Below are positions 1 through 5,920 of a stretch of DNA of 11,711 bases, in pieces. The notes under the pieces are model-generated. The model was not told where the DNA came from. It ran no database searches and saw nothing but the letters and a program-made list of their open reading frames with translations. Source of the stretch: Actinomycetota bacterium (lineage in GTDB: Bacteria > Actinomycetota > UBA4738); assembly GCA_005888465.1 (NCBI GenBank), contig VAYJ01000077.1, positions 1 to 11,711 of the forward strand, in the 5' to 3' direction. Both the position numbers and the translations under genes were made by a program. Each line of letters starts with the position of its first letter. The first letter of the stretch is position 1.

Positions 1-6
1 GTCTGC

Positions 7-2649
7 CTACTGGCCGCTCTGCTGGAGGAGCTTGGCGACCAGCCCCGTCCAGCCCGTCTGGTGGCTGGCTCCGATCCCGGCGCCGTTGTCGCCGTGGAAG
101 TACTCGTAGAAGAGCACGAGATCCTTCCAGTGGGGATCGCACTGGAACTTCTCGGATCCGCCGTGCACGGGCCGCTGCCCGTCGGATCCGCGGAGGAAGA
201 TGGCCGTGAGCCGCCGCGACAGCTCCGTGGCGACGTCCCACAGCTTCATGCGCTGGCCTGACCCGGTGGGGAACTCCACGGTAAGCTTCTCATCGAAGAA
301 GTAGTCGAATCGCTGCAGCGACTCGACCAGCAAGAAATTCATCGGGAACCAGATGGGCCCCCGCCAGTTCGAGTTGCCTCCGAAGAACCCCGTGGAGGAC
401 TCCGCGGGCTCATAGTCTACGCGGTGCTCCGTGCCGTTGACGTTCAGCACATACGGGTGGTCGCGATGGTGCTGTGAAAGCGCCCGGATGCCATACGGGG
501 AGAGGAATTCGCGCTCGTCTAGCATGAACCGGAGGACTCTTTCGAGCCGATCGCCGCTCACCAGCGAAAGCAGGCGCCGCTGCTTTCCCTTGCTCGTGAC
601 CTGCTGCGTGACGAGATCACAGAGGTCCTCGCGGTTTTCGAGAAACCAGCGCAGCCGCCGATTGAAGCTCGGCAGGTGCTCGAGATCTTCCGGCTCGAGC
701 ACCAGCACCGAGAAGAGCGGGACAAGGCCCACGAGGGACCGCACCTTCATGGGGAAGACCCCGTCAGGTGTGTGAAGCACGTCGTAGAAGAATCCATCCT
801 CCTCGTTCCAGAGCTCGACGCCCTTGTGACCCATGTGGCTCATGGCCTGGGCGATGTACATGAAGTGCTCGAAGAACTTGGAGGCCATGTCCTCGTAGGC
901 GGGGTCCTTGCGGGCCAGCTCGAGGGCGATGCCCAGCATGTTGAGGCAGAACATGCCCATCCACGCCGTGCCGTCCGACTGCGCGATGTGCCCACCGGTG
1001 GGCAGCGGCGCCGAGCGGTCGAACACCCCGATATTGTCGAGACCGAGGAAGCCGCCCTGGAAGACGTTCTTGCCCTCGGGGTCCTTGCGGTTCACCCACC
1101 AGGTGAAGTTCAACAGGAGCTTCTGGAACACGCGCTCGAGGAATTTCCGATCCCCCGCCCCCCGGATGCGCTTCTCGATCTTGTAGACACGGAAGGCGGC
1201 CCAGGCGTGGACGGGTGGGTTGACGTCGCCGAAGGCCCACTCGTAGGCAGGGATCTGTCCGTTCGGGTGCATGTACCACTCGCGGAGAAACAGAATGAGC
1301 TGGTCCTTGGCAAAATCCGGATCCACGAGCGCGAGGGGGATCGTGTGGAAGGCGAGATCCCATGCCGCGTACCATGGATACTCCCACTTGTCCGGCATGG
1401 AGACGACGTCGTCGTTGTAGAGGTGCGTCCACTCGGAGTTGCGGCCCCGCTTCCGCTCGGGCGGAGGCGGCGCCTGGGTCGGGTCGCCCTCGAGCCATCG
1501 GCGGACGTCGAGGTGGAACCACTGCCTGGACCAGAGCATGCCGGCCAGGGCCTGGCGCATCACGGCGGCCGAGTCTGCGCTCAGGCGATCCGGAATGACC
1601 GTCGCGTAGAACTCATCCGCCTGCCGCCGCTGGTCCTCGACCGAGCGATCGAAGCCTTGGAACGCGCGCGGCGGCCGCCCCTTGGCCTCGCGCGTCAGGC
1701 GCAGCCTGAGGATGGCGTTCGCGCCCGCGTCCACCATCAGCCGGTAGTGGGCGGCCGCCTTGGTCCCCTCCTCGAGGGGATTCACCACTTCCTGCCGCCC
1801 GTTGATGAGGTATTCGTGGAAGGCGTCCTTCACATAGGGTGATGGGCTTGCCGCGCCGTACACGCGCTCGAGGTTCGAGTCGTTCTCAGTGAAGAGAAGC
1901 TCGGGCTCGCCGTCGCACGCCAGGCGGTACGTTCCATCCATCTCCGGGTGGGACGCGAGGATGACGCGACCCGCCCCTTCTCGTTTGCGGGCGAGGCGCG
2001 GACGCTCACTCCCCTCGTTCCACGACCACGTGTTCCGGAACCAGAGGCTCGGGAGCAGGTGGATGGGAGCGGCCTCGGGTCCGCGATTCTCCACGGTGAT
2101 GCGGATCAAGATGTCCTCGGGCGCGACCTTGGCATACTCGACGGTCACGTCGAAGTATCGCCCGTCCTCGAAGACTCCAGTCTCGAGCAGCTCGAACTCG
2201 CGCTCTTGCCGGCTCCTCCGGCGGTTCTCGTCGACGAGGCGGGAGTAAGGATATTCGGCCTGCGGGTACTTGTAGAGCCCCTTCAGGTAGGAGTGAGTCG
2301 GCGTGGCATCGAGATAAAAGTAGTACTCCTTGACGTCCTCGCCGTGGTTACCCTCGGTGCCCGTGAGGCCGAAATAGCGCTCCTTCAGGATCGGGTCGCG
2401 CCCGTTCCAGAGAGCCACGGCGAAGCAGAGGCGCTGGTGGTTGTCGGAGATGCCGAGAATGCCATCCTCGCCCCAGCGATAGGCGCGCGAGCGGGCATGG
2501 TCGTGCGGGAAGTAGTCCCAGGCCGTGCCGTGGGCGGAATAATCTTCCCTCACTGTCCCCCACTGCCGGTCGGCCAGGTACGGGCCCCAGCGCCGCCAGT
2601 GGGCCGTGCGCGAGCGCGTCTCCTCGAGCCGTCGCTGCTCCGCCGTCAT
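7..2649 (-). CDS. GH63/MGH1-like glycoside hydrolase (probable alpha-glycosidase), about 880 aa
   Basis: Predicted cytosolic glycoside hydrolase with an (alpha/alpha)6-barrel; no signal peptide is visible. The N-terminal part (about residues 20-130) carries the conserved block RQWGTVREDY, DYFPHDHARSRAYRWGEDG and LWNGRDP, typical of long GH63-like proteins often annotated simply as glucosidase. A beta-rich region follows, and then the barrel. Barrel motifs include WYAAWDLAFH (Asp at about 431, likely the general acid by analogy with the GH63 WD motif), QSDGTAWMGMF, NSNWRGPIWFPMNF and a C-terminal FYEYFHGDNG (Glu at about 849, a candidate base), followed by HQTGWTGLV. The frame stays open upstream to 2781 with another ATG at 2670. 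I chose the ATG at 2649 because GGAGG lies 9 nt before it and homologues, as I recall them, begin near there. The substrate is not readable from sequence; relatives act on alpha-glucosides or mannosyl/glucosylglycerate. The gene is complete, and its TAG stop lies just inside the window. Family is fairly sure, specificity unknown. Confidence 0.85.
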   Translation of the reverse strand: MTAEQRRLEETRSRTAHWRRWGPYLADRQWGTVREDYSAHGTAWDYFPHDHARSRAYRWGEDGILGISDNHQRLCFAVALWNGRDPILKERYFGLTGTEGNHGEDVKEYYFYLDATPTHSYLKGLYKYPQAEYPYSRLVDENRRRSRQEREFELLETGVFEDGRYFDVTVEYAKVAPEDILIRITVENRGPEAAPIHLLPSLWFRNTWSWNEGSERPRLARKREGAGRVILASHPEMDGTYRLACDGEPELLFTENDSNLERVYGAASPSPYVKDAFHEYLINGRQEVVNPLEEGTKAAAHYRLMVDAGANAILRLRLTREAKGRPPRAFQGFDRSVEDQRRQADEFYATVIPDRLSADSAAVMRQALAGMLWSRQWFHLDVRRWLEGDPTQAPPPPERKRGRNSEWTHLYNDDVVSMPDKWEYPWYAAWDLAFHTIPLALVDPDFAKDQLILFLREWYMHPNGQIPAYEWAFGDVNPPVHAWAAFRVYKIEKRIRGAGDRKFLERVFQKLLLNFTWWVNRKDPEGKNVFQGGFLGLDNIGVFDRSAPLPTGGHIAQSDGTAWMGMFCLNMLGIALELARKDPAYEDMASKFFEHFMYIAQAMSHMGHKGVELWNEEDGFFYDVLHTPDGVFPMKVRSLVGLVPLFSVLVLEPEDLEHLPSFNRRLRWFLENREDLCDLVTQQVTSKGKQRRLLSLVSGDRLERVLRFMLDEREFLSPYGIRALSQHHRDHPYVLNVNGTEHRVDYEPAESSTGFFGGNSNWRGPIWFPMNFLLVESLQRFDYFFDEKLTVEFPTGSGQRMKLWDVATELSRRLTAIFLRGSDGQRPVHGGSEKFQCDPHWKDLVLFYEYFHGDNGAGIGASHQTGWTGLVAKLLQQSGQ

Positions 2650-2658
2650 CGTCGACCG

Positions 2659-2663
2659 CCTCC
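2659..2663 (-). promoter_or_regulatory. Ribosome binding site of the GH63-like gene
   Basis: GGAGG on the minus strand sits 9 nt upstream of the ATG at 2649. It decides against the longer readings from 2670 and 2781, neither of which has an equally good site in front. Confidence 0.65.
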
Positions 2664-2763
2664 GGCTCATCGTGTGGTTATCGCCGCGTCGAAGATCCTC
2701 GAGGGGCGCTGGCAGGGCGGTGGGGGCTGACGGTTGGGATCTGGCCAAGCGCCCCTGTTTTGT

Positions 2764-2792
2764 TTGACCCTTCCCGGGCACTCTGGCACGAT
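2764..2792 (+). promoter_or_regulatory. Weak candidate promoter for the PycTM-like gene
   Basis: TTGACC (2764-2769) is followed after 17 nt by CACGAT (2787-2792), about 75 nt before the ATG at 2867. The -35 match is good but the -10 matches only three of six consensus bases, so this is tentative. The rest of the divergent gap 2650-2866 shows no convincing promoter for the GH63-like gene on the other strand. Confidence 0.2.
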
Positions 2793-2866
2793 GGCGCGCG
2801 ATTGCACTGCCCTCATGCGCAGCCGGCGCCGGATGATACCGGTGGCCTGGCGAGAGGAGGCGGCTG

Positions 2867-3394
2867 ATGGAAGTTTCCGGAACAGGCAGTCACCTGGACC
2901 ATTTCATACGCCAGACTCGCGTGCACCACGTGCAGTTGAGCCAGATGGCCGACGTGAAGGCCAACATGATGCTCACCATATCGGCCCTGATGATCACGTT
3001 CTCGATCGGTCACCTCTCGGACCCCTATCTCAGATGGCCGGTGCTTGTCCTGATCGTGTCCTGCCTCGCCACCGTGGTCTCGGCCGCATACGCGGTCATG
3101 CCCAAGCTCAACAAGGGATTTCGTCCGGACCTGGACAGACCCGACTGCAACATCCTCTTCTTCGGCAACTTCATGAACCTGGAGTACGAGGAATTCGCGC
3201 GGCTCATGGAGGGTGTGATGAACGACTCGTCGCGCGTCTACGAGGTGCAGGTCCGGGAGGTGTACGAGCTCGGCGTCTTCCTCGGCCGGAGGAAGTACGT
3301 GTACGTCCGGCTCGCGTACGTGTTCTTCATTGCCGGCCTGCTGGTGAGCGCCGCCGTCTTTGCGGGAGTGGAGATCTTCGCGACAGCACGATGA
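2867..3394 (+). CDS. Pycsar effector-like membrane protein (PycTM / DUF5706 family), orphan
   Basis: A 175-residue inner-membrane protein. An amphipathic N-terminal helix leads into ADVKAN (residues 28-33), the position where this family carries its hallmark AD-x-KA motif. Hydrophobic segments follow at about 34-49, 57-78 and 149-170. Between helices 2 and 3 is a cytosolic-looking region with NILFFGNF (95-102), an acidic helix (EYEEFARLMEG) and a basic GRRKYVYVRLAY lead-in to the last helix. This arrangement matches Pycsar effectors, which in defence systems bind cCMP or cUMP made by a partner PycC cyclase and damage the membrane during phage infection. No cyclase is encoded here: the left neighbour is a divergent glycosidase and the right neighbour a convergent zwf. 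The start is supported by AGGAGG (2855-2860) 6 nt upstream. The gene is transcribed alone. Family resemblance is by eye; a defence role is inference, and a housekeeping function is possible. Confidence 0.7.
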   Translation: MEVSGTGSHLDHFIRQTRVHHVQLSQMADVKANMMLTISALMITFSIGHLSDPYLRWPVLVLIVSCLATVVSAAYAVMPKLNKGFRPDLDRPDCNILFFGNFMNLEYEEFARLMEGVMNDSSRVYEVQVREVYELGVFLGRRKYVYVRLAYVFFIAGLLVSAAVFAGVEIFATAR

Positions 3395-3402
3395 CGAAGC
3401 GC

Positions 3403-3443
3403 CCGCTCGAGGCCGGACGCGATCTTGATCGGATCCTCGAGGG
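3403..3443. terminator. Possible bidirectional terminator hairpin between convergent genes
   Basis: An imperfect inverted repeat lies between the stop of the PycTM-like gene and the stop of zwf. The outer arms CCC(GC)TCGAGG (3403-3413) and CCTCGAGGG (3435-3443) enclose an inner CGATC-TT-GATCG stem (3420-3431). There is no T-tract on either side, so intrinsic termination is uncertain. Its position, between convergent genes, is the main support. Confidence 0.25.
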
Positions 3444-3459
3444 CCGCTGACGCTCGTCC

Positions 3460-4851
3460 TCATTGCGGCGTGTGCCAACCTCCCACATCGGCGACGAGGC
3501 GATCGGCCTGAGGCGGGCCCCAGCTCCCGGGCTCGTACTCGAACATCTGGCTCGGCCCGTGGATCACCGGATCCACGATCGCCCAGGCCGCCTCGACCAC
3601 CTCCTGGCGCGCGAACAGCGTGGCGTCACCCGCCATGGCGTCGCCGAGCAGACGCTCGTAGTCCCCCATCCGGCCGTCCTGCCCCTGCTGGGGCTGCTCC
3701 ACGACGGACAGCTCCAGCGGCTGGCCCATCATGCCGGATCCCGGTCGCTTGGCCCGGGCGCCGACGGCGATCGCCACCTGCGGGCTGAGCCGGAAGCGGA
3801 CGTAGTTTCCCACCGACGGCGTGGCCTCGCTGAAGACCACCTGCGGCGCGTTTCGCAGCCTGACCGTGACCTCCGTGCACGTCATCTTGAGGCACTTGCC
3901 CGCGCGGACATAGAACGGCACGCCGTCCCAGCGCCACGAGTCCACGTAGAGCCGCAGCGCGGCGTACGTGGCCATGTAGGAATTCCCGGCCACGCCGGGC
4001 TCGTCCCGGTAGCCCCGGAACTGCCCGCGCACCATGTTGTCCGCGCTCATCACCCGCACCGTCCGCAGCACCTTGGCCTGCTCGTCGCGGATGGCCTCGT
4101 GGTAGGTGCTGGACGGCGCCTCCATGGCCAGGTAGCTGACGACCTGCAGCAGGTGGTTCTGGATCACGTCGCGGATGACGCCGGTCTCCTCGTAGAACTT
4201 CCCCCGGCCCTTGACCCCGAAGCTCTCTGCCATGGTGATCTGGACGTTGTCGACGTAGTGGCGGTTCCAGATGGGCTCGAGGAACGCGTTGGCGAAGCGG
4301 AAGTAAAGGATGTTCTGGACCGCTTCCTTCCCGAGGAAGTGGTCGATGCGGAAGATGCTGGCCTCGGGAAAGGCCTGGTGCAGCGTCTCGTTCAGGGAGC
4401 TGGCCGAGGCAAGGTCGCGGCCGAAGGGCTTCTCGACGATGACCCGGGCGTTCTGCGTGCAGCCCGCCTGCTGGAGCTGCTGGACCACGGCCGGGAACAT
4501 GCTTGGCGGAATGGCCAGGTAGTGAGCCAGGCGCGCGCAGCCCTCCAGCTCCCCCCGCATTCTGGCGAACGTGGCAGGGTCGCTGTAGTCGCCGTCGACG
4601 TAGCGGAGCCGCTCGGCCAGGATCGGGAAGGCGCTCGTGTCGACCCCACCCCCATGCTCGATGACGCTGGCCTTGGCCCGCTCGACGAGCTGGTCGCGGG
4701 TCCATCCCGACTTCGCCACGCCCACCACGGGGAAGTCGAGACGGCCCCGGCGCGCCATGGCCTGCAGGGCGGGGAAGATCTTCTTGTACGCGAGGTCGCC
4801 GGTGGCGCCGAAGAACACGAGGGCATCGGAGCGGGGACGCTCGTCGCTCAT
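3460..4851 (-). CDS. zwf: Glucose-6-phosphate dehydrogenase
   Basis: Catalyses oxidation of glucose-6-phosphate to 6-phosphogluconolactone, normally with NADP+, as the entry step of the oxidative pentose phosphate pathway in the cytosol. The 463-residue protein has the N-terminal dinucleotide-binding GATGDLAYKK (15-24), VEKPFG (139-144), the active-site signature RIDHFLGKE (168-176), QNHLLQ with the presumed catalytic His at about 233, and VRAGKCL (315-321). Length is slightly below the roughly 490 residues of the E. coli enzyme, with all core motifs present. The start ATG overlaps the gnd stop as ATGA, and GGAG lies 5 nt upstream inside gnd, so translation is probably coupled. It is the last gene of the tkt, tal-pgi, gnd, zwf operon. 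No lactonase gene follows it; the next gene is convergent. Confidence 0.97.
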   Translation of the reverse strand: MSDERPRSDALVFFGATGDLAYKKIFPALQAMARRGRLDFPVVGVAKSGWTRDQLVERAKASVIEHGGGVDTSAFPILAERLRYVDGDYSDPATFARMRGELEGCARLAHYLAIPPSMFPAVVQQLQQAGCTQNARVIVEKPFGRDLASASSLNETLHQAFPEASIFRIDHFLGKEAVQNILYFRFANAFLEPIWNRHYVDNVQITMAESFGVKGRGKFYEETGVIRDVIQNHLLQVVSYLAMEAPSSTYHEAIRDEQAKVLRTVRVMSADNMVRGQFRGYRDEPGVAGNSYMATYAALRLYVDSWRWDGVPFYVRAGKCLKMTCTEVTVRLRNAPQVVFSEATPSVGNYVRFRLSPQVAIAVGARAKRPGSGMMGQPLELSVVEQPQQGQDGRMGDYERLLGDAMAGDATLFARQEVVEAAWAIVDPVIHGPSQMFEYEPGSWGPPQADRLVADVGGWHTPQ

Positions 4852-5858
4852 GCCTTCTCCACGTGCCCTCCGAAGCCGAAGCGCATTGCGGAGAGGACCT
4901 TGTTCTGGAAGAGGTCGAGGCCGCGGGACGAGAAGCGCTCGAAGAGCGCGGCGGTCAGCACGTGGGCGGGGATCCCCAGGTCATTGGCGGCCTGGACCGT
5001 CCAGCGGCCTTCGCCGGAGTCGGCCACCTTCCCCCCGAACTTCTCGAGGCCGGGATCGCCGGCCATGCTCTGGGCCGTGAGGTCCAGCAGCCACGACGAG
5101 ACGACGCTGCCCCGGCGCCACAGCTCGGTGATGTCGGCGAGGTTGAAGTCGTACTGGTAGTGCTCAGGGTTCCGGAGCGGCGTCGTCTCGGCGTCGTTTT
5201 CGTGGCTGGCTTTCCCGATGTTTGCGTTCCTGAGAACGCTCAGGCCCTCGGCGTAGGCGGCCATCAGGCCGTATTCGATTCCGTTGTGGACCATCTTGAC
5301 GAAGTGGCCGGCGCCGTTCGGCCCGCAGTGCAGGTAGCCCTCCTCCGCGGTGCCGTTCAGCTTCTCCCGTCCAGGGGTGCGGCCGATATCGCCGGGTCCC
5401 GGGGCGAGGGCCGCGAAGATCGGGTCAAGGCGCTTCACGACCTCGGTCTCGCCCCCGATCATCAGGCAGTAGCCGCGCTCCAGGCCCCACACGCCGCCGC
5501 TCGTTCCCATGTCCACGTAGTGGAGGCCCTGCGGCGCCAGGCGTTTCGCCCGCGCGATGTCGTCCTGGTAGTTGGAGTTCCCGCCGTCGATGAGCGTGTC
5601 ACCCCTCTCGAGGAGGGGGGCCAGCTCGTCGATGGACGCGTCCACGAAGGCCGCGGGCACCATGAGGCAGACCGCCCGGGGCTTGGCGAGCTTCTTCACG
5701 AACTCGGCGACGGGCGACGCGCCGGTGGCGCCCTCCTTGACGAGCGTTTCCACCGCCTGGGGCGAGCGGTCGTACACCACGCACGTGTGTCCGCTGCGCA
5801 TGAGGCGCCGCACCATGTTGCCGCCCATCCGCCCGAGGCCGATCATTCCGAATTGCAT
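4848..5858 (-). CDS. gnd: 6-phosphogluconate dehydrogenase, decarboxylating, short type
   Basis: Oxidatively decarboxylates 6-phosphogluconate to ribulose-5-phosphate, the second dehydrogenase of the oxidative branch. The 336-residue protein belongs to the short bacterial class (about 300-340 residues) rather than the roughly 470-residue E. coli type. It shows the Rossmann GLGRMGGNM (7-15), a beta-2 end VVYDRS (27-32), DGGNSNY (91-97), the substrate motif DMGTSGGVWG (116-125) and GHFVKMVHNGIEYG (184-197), with catalytic Lys at about 188. The Asp at 30 hints at NAD+ preference, as in other short-class enzymes. An ATG at 5873 is in frame, but the one at 5858 has AGGGAG 6 nt upstream and begins right at the conserved MQFGMIGLG. 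A 62-nt spacer separates it from tal-pgi; its stop overlaps the zwf start. Confidence 0.95.
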   Translation of the reverse strand: MQFGMIGLGRMGGNMVRRLMRSGHTCVVYDRSPQAVETLVKEGATGASPVAEFVKKLAKPRAVCLMVPAAFVDASIDELAPLLERGDTLIDGGNSNYQDDIARAKRLAPQGLHYVDMGTSGGVWGLERGYCLMIGGETEVVKRLDPIFAALAPGPGDIGRTPGREKLNGTAEEGYLHCGPNGAGHFVKMVHNGIEYGLMAAYAEGLSVLRNANIGKASHENDAETTPLRNPEHYQYDFNLADITELWRRGSVVSSWLLDLTAQSMAGDPGLEKFGGKVADSGEGRWTVQAANDLGIPAHVLTAALFERFSSRGLDLFQNKVLSAMRFGFGGHVEKA

Positions 5859-5864
5859 GGCTCT

Positions 5865-5870
5865 CTCCCT
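5865..5870 (-). promoter_or_regulatory. Ribosome binding site of gnd
   Basis: AGGGAG on the minus strand, 6 nt before the ATG at 5858. The in-frame ATG at 5873 lacks such a site, so this fixes the start. Confidence 0.65.
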
Positions 5871-5880
5871 CATTCACCAG

Positions 5881-5910
5881 AAAAACACAAAGAGCACAAA
5901 GGACAGCTCT
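5881..5910 (-). terminator. Terminator-like hairpin / attenuator between tal-pgi and gnd
   Basis: In the minus-strand transcript, AGAGC (5910-5906) can pair with GCTCT (5895-5891) across a 10-nt loop, followed at once by TTGTGTTTTT (5890-5881). The short stem with a T-rich tail, just after the tal-pgi stop, looks like a weak intrinsic terminator inside the operon. It might lower gnd-zwf expression relative to tkt-tal-pgi. Five base pairs is short, so activity is uncertain. Confidence 0.35.
5887..5904 (+). repeat. Two tandem copies of a 9-mer (ACAAAGAGC / ACAAAGGAC)
   Basis: Positions 5887-5895 and 5896-5904 are adjacent 9-mers that differ at two bases, in AT-rich spacer DNA unlike the surrounding GC-rich genes. 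From memory, short CACAAAG-type tandem runs recur in intergenic DNA of many environmental bacteria. This copy also supplies one arm of the hairpin before gnd. Confidence 0.6.
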
Positions 5911-5920
5911 GTTTTCGCCT

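Noticed and set aside
676..1842. Long open frame on the plus strand opposite the GH63-like gene
   Set aside because: It is antisense to a gene with clear family motifs. Its composition is the low-complexity reading expected from GC-rich codons on the opposite strand, and no domain is recognisable.
2650..2781. Longer starts for the GH63-like protein (2670 and 2781)
   Set aside because: The added residues are proline/arginine-rich without family similarity. The GGAGG site points to 2649, and the extension would fill the divergent promoter region.
2734..3450. Plus-strand 238-codon frame overlapping the PycTM-like gene
   Set aside because: It reads through the PycTM-like gene in another frame, giving an arginine-rich sequence with no motif. 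The 2867 frame has a strong ribosome binding site and a membrane-protein pattern.
3391..3450. 19-codon ORF starting at an ATGA overlap with the PycTM-like stop
   Set aside because: The overlap is the classic form of translational coupling, but the peptide is very short, has no recognisable family and lies within the likely terminator and the direct repeat. Chance is the simpler explanation unless relatives conserve it.
3463..5160. 565-codon plus-strand open frame across zwf and the end of gnd
   Set aside because: Antisense to two well-identified enzymes. Rich in H, R, G, V and A with no motif; a GC-driven shadow.
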